Assembly (NCBI GenBank): GCA_036971475.1
Contig: JBAIZL010000003.1
Location: forward strand, 54,481,842 to 54,545,841
Reading direction: 5' to 3'
DNA from: Prosapia bicincta
Lineage: Eukaryota; Arthropoda; Insecta; Hemiptera; Cercopidae
DNA: 64,000 bases
Position numbers and translations under genes: made by a program. Shown here in pieces: positions 11,159 to 22,653 of the stretch; the first letter of the stretch is position 1, and each line of letters starts with the position of its first letter. Below the pieces are notes generated by a model. It had not been told where the DNA came from. It did not search any database and worked only from the letters and a program-made list of their open reading frames with translations.

Positions 11159-11815
11159 TCTGATATAAAAATGAATATTTGTATGTATGTATGTATGTAT
11201 GAGCCTTATGCATTACTAAGCCACTAACCCGATAGCCATGAAACTTTGGGAAATTGTTAAGTACTTTCCTGGGAAGGTTTCGGAGATAAGTAAGTCTTAG
11301 GGGGCGGTAAGTAGGTCTTCGGAGATAAGTAGGTCTTAATTTCAGCAGAAAAATATTAACCTATGAAACGGTGCCTAACACCGGTTTTTAACAAAACCGC
11401 TTCCTAACGAGATAACATATAAACTATTCAAGTACCAAACCAGCAATATCTTAAAACATTTCATTGAATTCATTCCAGATTTTGGTAGCTAAGCAACATT
11501 CAACAAATTAAAATTATTTGGACTTAATTTTGAAAATACTTACTTCTCACAACTGCAGGTGCATGCGGCTTGCTCACGCAACGGAAAACCTGATATTTTT
11601 GTGTACACAACAGAAAGAAAAACCAATATTATTGTATATCCGAGTGCACTTCAATAAATAACATTCAATCAAGAACTATTAATGACCCACTTTTCTCGAT
11701 CGACTACAATAAGTTCAGTTATTATTATGATAATAAAATACTAAATTAGGTTCAGCCACTGTTAAGAATTCATTCCATTACTTTTAGGCGGTATGAAGTT
11801 CGCCGGGTCAGCTAG
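11159..11815 (+). mobile_element. Non-autonomous Helitron
   Basis: Begins TC (11159) with the insect-Helitron-like leader TCTGATATAAAAATGAAT and a (GTAT)n tract at 11180-11201. It ends with a short hairpin (GGCG...CGCC, 11788-11804), a spacer, and CTAG at 11812-11815 followed by T. There are no terminal inverted repeats and no target duplication, as expected for Helitrons, and no Rep/helicase frame. A truncated inverse relative lies at 32745-33000. Confidence 0.75.
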
Positions 11816-12436
11816 TAATTGGTAAAATGTTATTATTTTCTGTGATTTAAACTTGACCAATCAGCTTCACTATTACAGTCAGAGGGCGGCTTTGTGGCCG
11901 AAGCATTAGCAACAACCTGGAGCAGAAGCGCTTAGCACGACCTATAGAAGGATTCCCAGGACCTCAGGAGAAATGGTAGTTACTATGGGAAGAACTGAGC
12001 ACTTGGTAGGAATTTCTCCTCGTAAAAGAACTGATCGGGGACGGCTATATTCTTTCAAAGGTTATGTAATACAAATTTTATATTTTTCCTGTAAAGAATA
12101 ACTTTGAGCTAATGTTTTTATATATAACTAATCGGTAGAATTATTATTTATCCTTCGGAGTGGTCACAGTTTGACGTTGGACACAAAACGACCAAAGCGC
12201 TAATAAGCAAAACCTTTAGTATTTAAAATATTATAAACATCACTTATGAAGACATTTTCAGTCTGGTCAAATGTAGCAGTCAATGTATCTGGTCAATGTT
12301 TTGTAGCAGTCTAAGTAGCCCCTGTTCAATTATTTTACGTTGACTTAGTTATAATAGTTAGTCTAATAGTAGACAACCTCTGCACCTGCAGTAACCCCAC
12401 ATTCTATAGCTTTGCTATCTTTACACTTCCCTAGAA
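11816..12436. other. No gene seen; moderate-GC block 11878-12060
   Basis: The block 11878-12060 is less AT-rich than its surroundings but has stops in all frames. It may be the 5' untranslated part of the LINE that starts coding at 12437, or an older repeat. Confidence 0.35.
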
Positions 12437-13555
12437 ATGGCGACTAGAGAGGCGCAATCCAAGCCCTCAATCGGCTGGGCCAAGTCAATGGGGACAAGCT
12501 CTCCGAGGGTCCATCTATACTAGCCACTCCTGTAAGCACCTACTCTCAACCAGAGCTAGACACTGTTTATACTATGACGGAGTGTTCTACTGCTGAATTC
12601 GCCTTCATAAGAAGGAACAGGAAGAAGCAGACTCGCCAGTCCAACTCCGGAACCGAAACCGAATTGAAACGCAAGACCGTGGACCCTGTGAAGACAGCCA
12701 GTGCTGTAGCCAGCGCAGATGCTTACAGAGCTCCACAAAGGGTCGTCCCTTACCAAAGACCGACACGTTATAAACACAAACATTGGCAATAATCTCTGCA
12801 ATCTTCCCAGATCAACATCGTTTAATAGACATAAGCAAGGAGCTCAAGTCCAAATACAATCGTTACTCGTATATGGGGACCAAGGTAAAGGATGGAGTGG
12901 TCCAAACCAGGACTTACAGCGACTATATAAACCTCCACAGGTACCTTGGGGAAAAGGATGTGCCCCACCACGTATTCCACCTCGAAAATGCGAGGACATT
13001 TAAAGTAGTAGTTCGAGGGGTGGATGAATCCACCGAAGCAGCGGAGGTCGGAAACTACCTTAAACGCAGGGGTATGGAGGTCCTAAAAGTGTCCCAAATG
13101 TAGGAGCACTTTACCAAGAAACCTCAGCCCATGTTCCTTGTGGAGCTAACATCCGGAAAAGACGCACGTGGAGCAATGGCGATCATTAATATTTGTGTAA
13201 CGAGAATACGAGTGGAAGCCTACAGGCAGCCCGCAGGTCCTGCGCAGTGCTACAACTGCCAGAGGATAGTCCGTACAACAATTTGCTGTAAGGCCGCTCC
13301 CTGGTTCGTTAAATGTGGCGAGGGCCACGATTCCAAGATCGCGCCATTTAAAAACAGACCGCCAAATACAAGGCCCAGGCAAAGAAGGAGGCCGACGGGG
13401 ATAAAACCCCAAAACCTGCCCCTTCAGCCAAAACAAAAACACAGGTGCCTGCTTCACGGTATACAACACCGAAAATTTCCTACGCCCAAGCTTCTGCCCC
13501 GGCTACCTCTGAGAAGCCGGGGGAAATACCACCTACTACCATTACCTCCCCCATA
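12437..13555 (+). pseudogene. Jockey-type LINE ORF1 (gag-like), multiple frameshifts
   Basis: An ATG at 12437 opens a frame that soon breaks; pieces continue in other frames. FKVVVRGVDESTEAAEVGNY (about 12996-13055) is a PRE_C2HC-type domain. CYNCQRIV and VKCGEGHDSKIAPF (about 13250-13350) are remnants of the CCHC zinc knuckles that follow it in Jockey-clade ORF1 proteins; the second knuckle has lost Cys residues. A proline-rich tail (about 13360-13550) leads into RT-like sequence without an intact endonuclease, so the ORF2 N-terminus is deleted. Confidence 0.85.
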
Positions 13556-14190
13556 CCGGTGAAAGACCAACGCAAACCTGATTCATACAGACCGATAGAC
13601 TTGTTGAATACGATGGACAACGTATTTGATAAAATCCTGCTCACACGTATCCACAAGCATATCCACACACCGAACATACTGAGGCGGGAGCAATTAGGCA
13701 TTAGGACAAAACACTCTGCCACGCGTCCCCTAATGACAGTGGGGAATCAAGGGCAACTAAGGGGTTCAACAATTACTACTCGACTGGGGTAGTCTACATG
13801 GACGTCGAAAAGTCCTTAGACCAGGTATTGCACAACGTTGTGTTGAAACTACGACACTATTGCTTTCCAGACGGACATATTTTACAGGACCACCTTATAG
13901 TACCAGAATCATGGCTGAGCTACAGGAGGATTAGAGTGAACGTGGCCAAGTGGCAGGCTCTGCTTCTCTCCAAATGAGGACACACAAACTTAACAAACCA
14001 CTAAAATTATTAGGCGAAGACATCCACTGAGGGAACCAGATCACATATCTGGGAGTCATACTCGACAGAGTTCTGACATTAAACCTTCAATTTATCAACA
14101 CGTTAAAAACAGCAACAATTACATTAACAGAACTATATTCTATGCTTAACAGAATGAGCCCACTTTAACTATGGGTGGCATCCAATATTA
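13556..14190 (+). pseudogene. Jockey-type LINE reverse transcriptase, older copy, left part
   Basis: Aligns with 15045-15900 of the second LINE copy (GKDHRKPDSYRPI region onward) but has an internal deletion after the CFPDG-like segment, many stops and shifted frames. It breaks off near 14190 at the ACTATGGGTGGC position. Its continuation is 3.2 kb away at 17363-17610. Confidence 0.85.
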
Positions 14191-14252
14191 TATAGTTGAG
14201 AAATAGTCACGCAGATGGCAGCACCTACAGGATCTAACAATCCAAGTTTAAT

Positions 14253-14456
14253 AGCGCGACACTTTCAGTACTGTTTCATTTCACTATCTCCTGATTATCC
14301 ATATAAAGAGTTTTTGAGCTTGGTATATGGCCAATCAATCAGGTTTCCTTCACTCGCGGTAGGGATACTAACCGCATGCGCAAGTGAGAAGGAGGTAGCT
14401 CGCATGAGGTTGGCTGCCACGAGGGCTGGGCGGGTTTTGGGACCCGGATAAAAAAA
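14253..14456 (+). mobile_element. 5'-truncated LINE 3' tail with 14-bp target duplication
   Basis: About 200 bp matching the LINE 3' untranslated region at 16546-16760 (AGCGCGACACTT start, GGCTGCCACGAGG box), ending in an A run. AATCCAAGTTTAAT flanks it exactly at 14239-14252 and 14457-14470. It is a clean retroposition into the repeat array. Confidence 0.9.
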
Positions 14457-14984
14457 AATCCAAGTTTAATGATGATTCTATGGTTTAAAGTTCCACCACA
14501 CTACTCCCAGGGATGTCTTAGATATACATTTTAAACTGCACCTCTGAGGAACCTAACACTAAATATATGTCTTTTTTTTTAACACAAAAGTCCTTAAATT
14601 CGTGTGTAAAAGTTCCAAAAAGAAAAAAGGTTAGAACTATAGACAAATATTAAGTTAATAAAGTTTTTTCAATCTTAACCGTTTGTGACCACAGGTAAAA
14701 ACAAAATCTTACAGATCGTGCCTTAAACCATAACATTTACAGTTGATAGCTACTGCATTCAACAACGTCCATTGCTAAATAGTTTGGAAATAGTCACGCA
14801 GATGCAGCACTTACAAGGTCAAACAATCCAAGTCAAATGATGAATCTATGGTTTCAAATTCCACCAACATACTACTGGGAATGTCTACTCATAAATAGAA
14901 AATGTAAATTACATGTTGGGGAACCTAGAACTATTTATACGGTGCGTTTGTATATAGAAGTCTATATACATCTATAATGCTATA

Positions 14985-16290
14985 CTCCGGACACAACACT
15001 TCCCGAACGCTTGGAAGGAGGCCAAGACCTTGGTCTTGCCCAAACCGGGAAAAGACCACAGAAAACCTGATTCATACAGACCTATAAGCTTGTTGAATAC
15101 GATGGGCAAGGTATTTGACAAAATTTTGCTCAAACGTATCAACAAGCATATCCACATACTGAGGCCAGAGCAATTTGGCTTTAGGACAAAACACCCGGCT
15201 ACGCATCAGCTGATGAGAGTGGTGGAGCATGCAACCAAGGGTTTCAACAATTACTGCTCGACTGGGGTAGTCTTCCTGGACATTGAAAGGGCCTTTTACC
15301 GGGTCTGGCACAACGGGCTCTTAGTGAAACTACGTTACTATGGCTTTCCAGACGGGCTCATACACCTAGTTAGCTCATACCTGTCCAACCGTAAGTTTAG
15401 GATTGATGTAGATCAAGCTCAATCTACACTACGGACTATACGGGCCGGAGTCTCTCAGGGCTCAATTATTGGGCCCGTATTGTTCAACATCTACATCAAT
15501 GACATACCGACAACACTCAACACACAAGTGGCCATATTTGCAGATGACACCGCGTTATCCGCTCAGTCATGGAAACCACATCTAATACACTTATATTTAC
15601 AGAAAAACCTTACAGTACTAGAATGGCTGAGCTACTGGAGAGTTAGGGTGAACGTGGCCAAGTGCCAGGCTATGCTTCTCTCGAAACGTAGGACACACCA
15701 GCTCAACACACCACTAAAACTATTAGGCGAGGACATTCACTGGGGGAGCCAGGTCAAATATCTGGGAGTCATACTCGACAGAGGCCTGACTTGGGACCCT
15801 CACATTACCAACACGTTAAAAAAAGCAACAATTAGATTAACACAACTATATTCTATGCTTAACAGAACAAGCCCACTTTCACTACGGGCGGCCACTACTA
15901 TTTACGTATCTATGATGCACAGCATACTCACTTACGCACCCGTCTGGGGCCATTCAGGTAACACACGCATACGCAGACTAGAGTTATTCCAAAACAAGGT
16001 TTTGCGAATAATCACGAAGGCACCTAGATGTACAAGATTAACACTGCTTCACACTGACTTAAAAGTGCCTTTCATCAAACAACACCTCCGACACTTAGCA
16101 ACAAAGTTCTACAAACAGGCTCACGCACATACAACCTCAACACTCATTTCTTCACTGGGTAGATACAACCCCACCCCACGACACACACAGACGGCCGCTG
16201 TCCTTACTGACCGCCTAGCTCAACCATACCACCAAAATAAAATATACATACTAATAAACTCTGCTTCACAGTTATGTTCCAGGTGACGCA
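14985..16290 (+). pseudogene. Jockey-type LINE reverse transcriptase, younger 5'-truncated copy
   Basis: An open frame of over 400 codons runs to 16286. It enters mid-ORF2 at RTQHFPNAWKEAKTLVLPKP (no endonuclease) and shows SYRPISLLNTMGKVFDK, motif A FLDIERAFYRVWHNGLL, motif B AGVSQGSIIGPVLFNIYIND, and FADD near 15536-15549. The thumb region (KYLGVILDRGLTWDPHI) and the downstream TYAPVWGH segment follow. There is no RNase H, in line with Jockey-clade elements. The RT frame has no internal stop, so this copy is much younger than the one it sits inside, but without the endonuclease it could not move on its own. Confidence 0.92.
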
Positions 16291-16761
16291 AGGGCACATC
16301 TCCAGGGCCGCAGCTTAGCCTCAACGGAAGTACTAATTTGATTGCATGCCTTTTCAGTTTCGAGTAGGCAGCAGAAAAAGAGGTGCATGCCATTCCTGCC
16401 ATAGACTCACTAACAAGGTATCTGCAAGGTAATACCTCTCCTTATGCCATAGCATAAGGTGATCCAAGCCCCCAGGGTTCCTGCATGATCTGTCGCGGGA
16501 TTTTTCCTGGCAGGGTTTTCTTTCAAGGTGTTTTCATCCCGCTCTTAGCGCGACACTTACCGTACTGTTTCATTTCACTATCTCCTGATTCTCCATGGAA
16601 AGAGCTTATGAGCTTGGTACATGGGCAATCAATCCCGTTTCCTTCACTCACGATAGGGATACTAACCGCATGCGCATGTGAGACGGAGGTAGCTCGCTAG
16701 AGGTTGGCTGCCACGAGGACTGGGCGGGTTTTGGGGGCTCAGACCCAGGTAAAAAAAAAAC
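16291..16761 (+). mobile_element. 3' untranslated region and A tail of the younger LINE
   Basis: Non-coding sequence from the RT stop to an A run at about 16750-16759. Its last 210 bp recur as independent insertions at 14253-14456 and 32262-32522, which shows where reverse transcription usually starts. Confidence 0.85.
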
Positions 16762-17362
16762 CTTGTCAAATGATAAATCTATGGTTTCAGATTCCACCAA
16801 CATACTGCTGAAAATGTCTAATCATAAATAGACATTGTAAACTAGATGTTGGGGAACCTAGAACAATATATATGGTGCGTTTGTATATATAAGTCTTCAA
16901 TTTCGTTTGTAAGACGATAAATGTTGCAAATAGAAATTAAGGTTAGAACTCTAGAAAAATATTAAGTTAATAATGACTTTCCGGTCTTAACGGTTTGTGA
17001 CCACAGGTAAAAACAAAATCTTACAAATCCTGCCTTAAACCATACAATTTACAGTTGACAGCTACTGCATTCAACTACGTCCATTGGTAAATAGTTTGGA
17101 AATAGTCACGCAGATGGCAGCACCTACAACGTCAAACAACCCAAGTTAAATGATGAATCTATGGTGTAATATTCCACCAACATACTGCTGGGGATGTCTA
17201 ATCATAAATAGACATTGTAAACTACAATGTTGGATAAGCTGGCACTATATATACGGTGTGATTTTATATAGAAGTCCTCATATTCATTTATAAGACTATA
17301 AATGTTGCAAAAAGAAATTAAGGTTAGATCTTTAGAGAAATATTAAGTTAATGACGTCCTTC

Positions 17363-17610
17363 GGAAGGCCACTTCTATATACGTATCAAGCAGACTCTTC
17401 TAAGGCACAAGCAGACTCCAGTTATTCCAAAACAAGGTTTTGCGAATAATCACAAAAGCAAGATTAACACTGCTTCACACTGACTAACTGCCTTTCATCA
17501 AACAACACCTCCGACACTTAGCAACAAGTTTCTACATACAGGCTCACGCACATACAACATCCACACTCATTTCCTCACTGAGTAGATACGACTTCAACCT
17601 CGACACACAC
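17363..17610 (+). pseudogene. Older LINE, displaced 3' part of RT ORF
   Basis: Matches 15890-16200 (GGCCACTTCTATATACGTATC, then TTCCAAAACAAGGTTTTGCG) with deletions. It continues the copy that broke at 14190, proving that the 14.2-17.4 kb array interrupted it. Confidence 0.85.
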
Positions 17611-18020
17611 ACGTTAAATTATTTCTATAATTTAAGCAATAAATTCTAACATTTTCGGGGCAGTTTTACTCAATTGTGATTAATTACCCTACATTTCGTG
17701 TTGAAGGAGTTTAGCGAATTTAATGATATTTTATAAAAAACATTCATTAAAAATGAAATAACTGGTAAAAGTGTGGGTCGTTCTTAAATCAGCGTGAGAA
17801 CTTATGGATCGCACTGTCTTGGGATATAGGTTTATTTGTGTTTGTATCTGTGGGGGGGGATATAAAGCACTGATTTGAATTATCGGCCTTCATTCCTCTA
17901 CTTTCTCACTCTCTTTCTCTCTCTCTCCCTCTCACACACAAACATACCCACACACACACACACACACACACACAAACATACCCACCCACACACACACACA
18001 CACTCACACACTCACACATA
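17611..18020. repeat. Non-coding, with (CT)n and (CA)n microsatellites at 17895-18020
   Basis: No gene in 17611-17894. From 17895 CT-rich then CA-rich repeats occupy the place where the 9.6-10.04 kb paralogue continues differently. Confidence 0.85.
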
Positions 18021-18039
18021 GAGTCACAGTCACTCAGGA

Positions 18040-19310
18040 ACACAGAGACCAAAAAAGCCTCATATTATAGCAAACATTTGCACAATGTAAAATTGTTACA
18101 TTTGTTGTTAATTTGGTTACTTTTATTTGGTAAATGTGTGTGAGGTAATTAAGTAATATTTGGCTATTATTGGTTTAAGCATGAAGCTTTGGGGAGTAAG
18201 TTTTGGGAAAAACTGATAAAGGAATAATATTGTTTGTGTTACTAAATACATTTGGTTTTGCGGAACCATTTTTTGTGATAAGAACTATTTAACACTAGTT
18301 TAGGACATTTCCTAAAAATCCTGTTTAAATAAGTGTAACAATTAGGAAAAATACACAATCCTAAAACTATGTGATGAGATATAAAACAGAGAAAAAACTA
18401 CAGTGGGTTTTAATTGGAAATGTTCATGTTTGGAGTTTATGCTATATTTATTTGTGTGTAATATTTAGGATGGGAATTGAATATTGATGTCTTGCTTTTG
18501 CACAATTAGAGGCATTTTAACGGAGAAATGTGTAATAATAAAAATCTAAAGTAAAACATTTACTACCAACATTATAGATAAAATCTTTTAAAAAAGGAAA
18601 ACGTTTATCTTTAAACGTACTTTAAGATACTAAACTGCAAAGGTACCTTCACATAGTGTAATACAAAGTTATAGATCGAAACAATTAATGTTGTTGTTGC
18701 ATTTGCAGACTAATGGTGAACCAAGCAGAGGATGACTTGGGGAAAGCTCCTTGAAGACCCTCGAGGGTCAATAGCCCCTAGCATCGTGACTGCGCTAAGG
18801 TGAGTTGATAAATTGCTTATGTTTGCTGTAATGTAGGAATAGTTGGGTGTTTGGTTGCATAGGTTCTGATTTGTAAAAGATTTTAGTGAAATAGAAGCAG
18901 CACAGATGTTGGTGAGAATGAAAATAATAAGAATAATCAAGCTAAGTGATAATTAATAATTGAAGAGTGCTGGTACACAAACTCTGGCAAAAATAAAATC
19001 CATTTATTCCATGTTTATGCTATTAGTAAGTATAAAATAATTTAGCTATACGCCCAGATAATATTATCTCTTTTCCAGCAATAAACCTAGAGTCCAGAAA
19101 CAATGAATGTTTCCATGGAAACAATAATGTAACCTCAAAGCATGTTACTAGGCGGCCACACACCTAGGCAAATGTCATTGTTAATGTCTTTAGAAGAAAA
19201 TATTATGTAATATATTTACAATACAGAATTTTGTATTATTTACCGATTTGTTTAAATATTACAGGCCTGTTTTTCTAAAAATATACATAAAGTTTAATGC
19301 ATTTGTTCGG
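18040..19310 (-). repeat. Inverted paralogue of 3.58-4.53 kb plus 9.63-10.04 kb
   Basis: Read on the minus strand this block first matches 3582-4533, then, without interruption, 9633-10040. It is the uninterrupted version of the left region and defines the TA/palindrome/gypsy segment there as an insertion of about 5.1 kb. Confidence 0.85.
18709..18799 (+). other. Exon-like island, copy 3
   Basis: Acceptor ATTTGCAG at 18701-18708 and donor GTGAGTTG at 18800. The same reading starts LMVNQAEDDLGK, then hits a stop after a small indel. Both splice signals are kept although the frame is not, as in copy 1. Confidence 0.5.
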
Positions 19311-19788
19311 CTGAAAACTGAAGCCATTTAAACCTGATATTAGGATTAAAACGACGTATTAATCTTTCAACAAATTGTATATTTATTTCGATAAATGTGT
19401 TTTTAAAATAAGTATCTTCTACAATTTTTGTTTGATATATTCCCGAATACTATATTTTTTATTATTTTTATTACATTTTTAGTTGTTTTATTTGTTTAGT
19501 TTTTTAGACTATTTGATATCCTAAAATGCTCAAATAATTACACATAAAGCTAACATGGGTTTTACTTAATGACCTATACAAACAATAGTTGAACATAATC
19601 GTTGATACATTGCTATTAGTACTCGAAGAAATTGTTCAATACACCAAAGAATATACACACACACAGCAACAGAGCATCAGACACAAACAAAACTCTCAAC
19701 TCAAAACAATAACACTTTTACATCCACCACCAGTTTTACCCACTCATTATAAACAGCATAAACATAAAATTTAATATAAACTAATTAA
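19311..19788. other. No gene seen
   Basis: AT-rich; only a 61-codon low-complexity frame at 19589-19774 (HTQQQS, HYKQHKHK), which I do not support as a gene. Confidence 0.4.
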
Positions 19789-20398
19789 GGTGGACCCTAC
19801 CCTAGCCACAGTAACGTCCATGAAGTTTCATCAACGTCTGAACTCGAGAAGACAAAACAAATGTACGACAGTTTAGCTTTTCGAGTAAAACCAATGGAAA
19901 ATTCACTACAGATATCCGCAGAACCATACCAAAGCGAGCCAGTTAGAAACAGGCCTTCTTTCTCTGCCTTTACATCAAACACTGTTCTAAAAAAACTGCT
20001 CTCACCATTGACGGTAAATACATCTGGTACAGTTGTAACCACTTCAAAGACTTCAAATAATACTCCTGATGTCCGTTTCCAACATCCGGCCAACATGAAA
20101 CACCCTGTCAACTTTTCCCTAAAGAAAGTTCCTGTTCCTCTTTTGTTACCCAGCAACAGGCCATATCCTGAGGATGACCAGCTAGATACCAAACCAGACA
20201 CTCATAAAGCCTTGAAGACTGATTTTGTTGAAAGGTCTACATTTAAGATATGATCTCTCGCCTCTTGAGATTGCGAAACCATCTACATTGAATTCAGATG
20301 GCAGAAGATATGTGGAGACCTTGGTAAAACTTTCCAAGCCTTCAAGATATCTCTTATTTGTGATATATCTCCTTTGTGTAGCTTTCAAGTTGTTGTGA
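19789..20398 (+). pseudogene. Coding-like stretch with one frameshift, tail-anchored-type C-terminus; unidentified
   Basis: The frame opens at 19789 directly after a TAA and runs 155 codons to 20253 (ATG at 19861). It is rich in Ser, Thr, Pro and charged residues, e.g. YDSLAFRVKPMENSLQISAE and PDVRFQHPANMKHP. Where it ends, a second frame takes over from 20249 to a TGA at 20396: YDLSPLEIAKPSTLNSDGRR, YVETLVKLSKPS, then RYLLFVIYLLCVAFKLL. The hand-over needs a single-base change, so this is either a pseudogene, a sequencing indel, or part of a gene with an unseen short intron. The last 17 residues are hydrophobic and end the protein, which suggests a membrane tail. There is no start context, upstream exon or poly(A) signal I can defend. 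An antisense frame of similar length exists at 19797-20201, but composition favours the plus strand. Confidence 0.45.
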
Positions 20399-20697
20399 AC
20401 GTTTATCATTACATTTTCCTATACACATTTCTGAGATACGTCTCTCTTAAAGTTACTTTAATCACACAAGTGTATTTGTATAGAGTGCTTACTTTATCCA
20501 GGAGCTCAAGACCTGTTCTGACAAAATACATTTCAAAGTCACCGTGTCGTCTTCATGGAGGTCATTGTAAAGGTCCATTTCCTCCCACTTTTCCATAACG
20601 ATCTGTCAGAATGTTTCCACTACTCACCTCATCCAGTGTTCATTTTCTTTAACTACAATAGTCTTTACTTTTCTAGAAAGCGAAATCATTTTAACTT
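20399..20697. other. No gene seen
   Basis: Short overlapping plus-strand frames only. It may contain more of the decayed gene ending at 20398, but no family motif is visible. Confidence 0.3.
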
Positions 20698-20893
20698 ATA
20701 TATGTTTGAGTACAGTTTTCTGCCATTCCTAACGTTTCAATATTCTCATCTGTTGACACATTTCGGAGTAACTCCATTTTCAAAGTACCTAAGAGAGTAG
20801 GATTAAGTTTTGAAAATGGAGTTACTCCGAAACACGTCAACAGATGAGAATATTGAAACGTTAGGAATGGCAGAAAACTGTACTCAAACATAT
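20698..20893. repeat. Foldback palindrome, 86-bp arms
   Basis: Arms 20698-20783 and 20808-20893 pair with only about three mismatches around a 24-nt loop. The right arm reads GGAG TTA CTCC then GAAACACGTC: a 4-bp stem, a 3-nt loop and GAAAC, the same design as the hammerhead-like motifs at 28.2 and 52.5 kb. Confidence 0.92.
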
Positions 20894-22474
20894 AGAAATT
20901 TTCCTAACATAAATGAAGATGAGTATATTAATAATTTCAATTTTAACTTGGCTGTTTGTGAATGATGTGTTTTACAAATAATTCTCGTTTCTGCCTTTTC
21001 GGCACTGTATCACTACCTTCATATCTCCTTTTCAGAATTCTACCATTGCTCAGGGTTTCAAGTAATATTACAGCTGTTGTGTAAGTCATAACGCTTAGTT
21101 TTATCTGATACAAATTAAATATATGCTACATTATGGAAGTACTATTTTTAAATTATTTCAACCTATCCTCTAAATAACCTGTAAATACAAACACAGTTTG
21201 TCTTGTGGGGGTTTACCACATGTAACGAACTGCTAGAGTTAACTAATTCCCTTATAAATGCCTTGTTGGGCTTTAAGAATATCTGCAGTGTAATGTGTTA
21301 AACTTTTGTGCACCTGTTTCTATAAAGGTGAATAGATGGGTTTTCCCCATCCTAAAATGTCAGATACATCGAGAGAGGTTTTCACTTCATTAGTAGTTAT
21401 TCTTCTTAGAATGTTACTTTTCATCACCCGAGTAGTCTATAGTTTTATTTAAAATGGTTGCTGTAGTGGTTGCGAAGATTTTTTGATTTACATAAGCAAG
21501 GCCTTTAATCTCTGCAAAGGGTATAACTAAGAAAGCCAAGACTATTAACATGTACAAGACAAAATTCATTCATATGTTAACGGCAGCTTCGTAACAAAAT
21601 CCGTTAAGGTAAGATAATTTGAACTAAATAACTTTTCCCTTTTACACTTTTGAATTACTCTTGATACATAAGTTTTTTTGTAAAAAATCTTACGTATTCA
21701 TAAAACTTTTATCTGTTATTTTTTTTTTTAATCTCTTCATGTCTAGTTGAATTAATTTTTTTAACATGTTACTAACTAGTCTTTATAACTATAATTTTCC
21801 TGTTCCTTTAGTTTCATTTATTAAATTTCATGTGAACTTTCTTTTGCCACCATAATTCTTGTGTCTCTTCTGTAACACTATTTAACACGGAAAGGTTGAC
21901 TTCAGGAATTCCCTAAGCTCTTTCTCTTTTAACACCACTTTTATCAGCAACCAGAGGACATGCTTTGACTTGATAAAACATATTTGCGTTCCCAAATGAA
22001 AACTTTTTTCCAATTTATTAATTTTACTTTATATTCTTACCAGATTGCAAATGGTTGCAAGGAAATCCTAGCAGATTGGGCATCATCTGGCACCTAATAA
22101 CTTAGTTTTTTGTATTGTTTTGATAAAGTTGAGAAAAAAAATTGGAAATAAAGAACTGTGTTTTATAATTGAAACAAAATTATGTCTAATAATTAGATGG
22201 TATGCATTAGAAAATTGGGACAGCATAAATCGAATTTTAAACATAACCTATTCACTAAGAGGTTTAACTCAATATTTCACTAGTGTAGGGTTTGTTGTGT
22301 TATGTTTGCTTGGACACTACCCTTTGTTTCCAAAATTGATACTGATTATAGTAAATATTTTCATACTACTGTAACTAATTTCTTGTTAAATTTTATATAA
22401 CTATGTCTTTAAGAAATTAATTATTTGACTAAAATTAATTTTGCTTGTTGTAATTGTCTAGAATTTACTGATTA
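20894..22474. other. No gene seen
   Basis: 1.6 kb of AT-rich sequence. The longest frame (22120-22374) has no recognisable feature beyond a hydrophobic end. Confidence 0.45.
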
Positions 22475-22653
22475 AACTATAATTAAATGATACTTAACCA
22501 AGTGAATACGTAAGGGCTTACTTGCTGGTGCGTTTAAAAACAATCGTTCCTCTTAAGGAGAGGCTGTGCTTCGTAAAAGGAACGATTGTTTCGAAATGTG
22601 TCAGCAATTATGGCCTTACGTATTCACTTAGATACGTATCATTTAATTATAGT
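22475..22653. repeat. Foldback palindrome, about 76-bp arms
   Basis: Arms 22475-22551 and 22578-22653 are near-perfect inverse copies with a few differences close to the centre, where TTTCGAAATGTGTCAGC occurs on the right arm. The 26-nt loop contains a small self-complementary piece (CTCTTAAGGAGAG). Confidence 0.92.

Larger units (their letters stand above)
14191..17362. repeat. Nested array of about 369-bp repeats, interrupted by LINE insertions
   Basis: Units recur with the box AAATAGTCACGCAGATG at 14201, 14788 and 17100. The first interval is 369 bp once the 218 bp of LINE tail plus duplication is removed. Shared boxes include TCCACCAACATACTGCTG, CATAAATAGACATTG and TTGTGACCACAGGTAAAAAC. 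A fourth, partial unit starts at 16762 after the second LINE. The array sits between two halves of the older LINE, whose ends overlap by a short similar stretch. Confidence 0.8.

Noticed and set aside
12574..13003. Several overlapping plus frames as separate proteins
   Set aside because: They are frameshifted pieces of one LINE ORF1.
19797..20201. 134-codon antisense frame across the coding-like stretch at 19.8 kb
   Set aside because: The plus strand continues in a sensible second frame and has less Trp/Cys/Gly excess, so the minus frame is probably a shadow.
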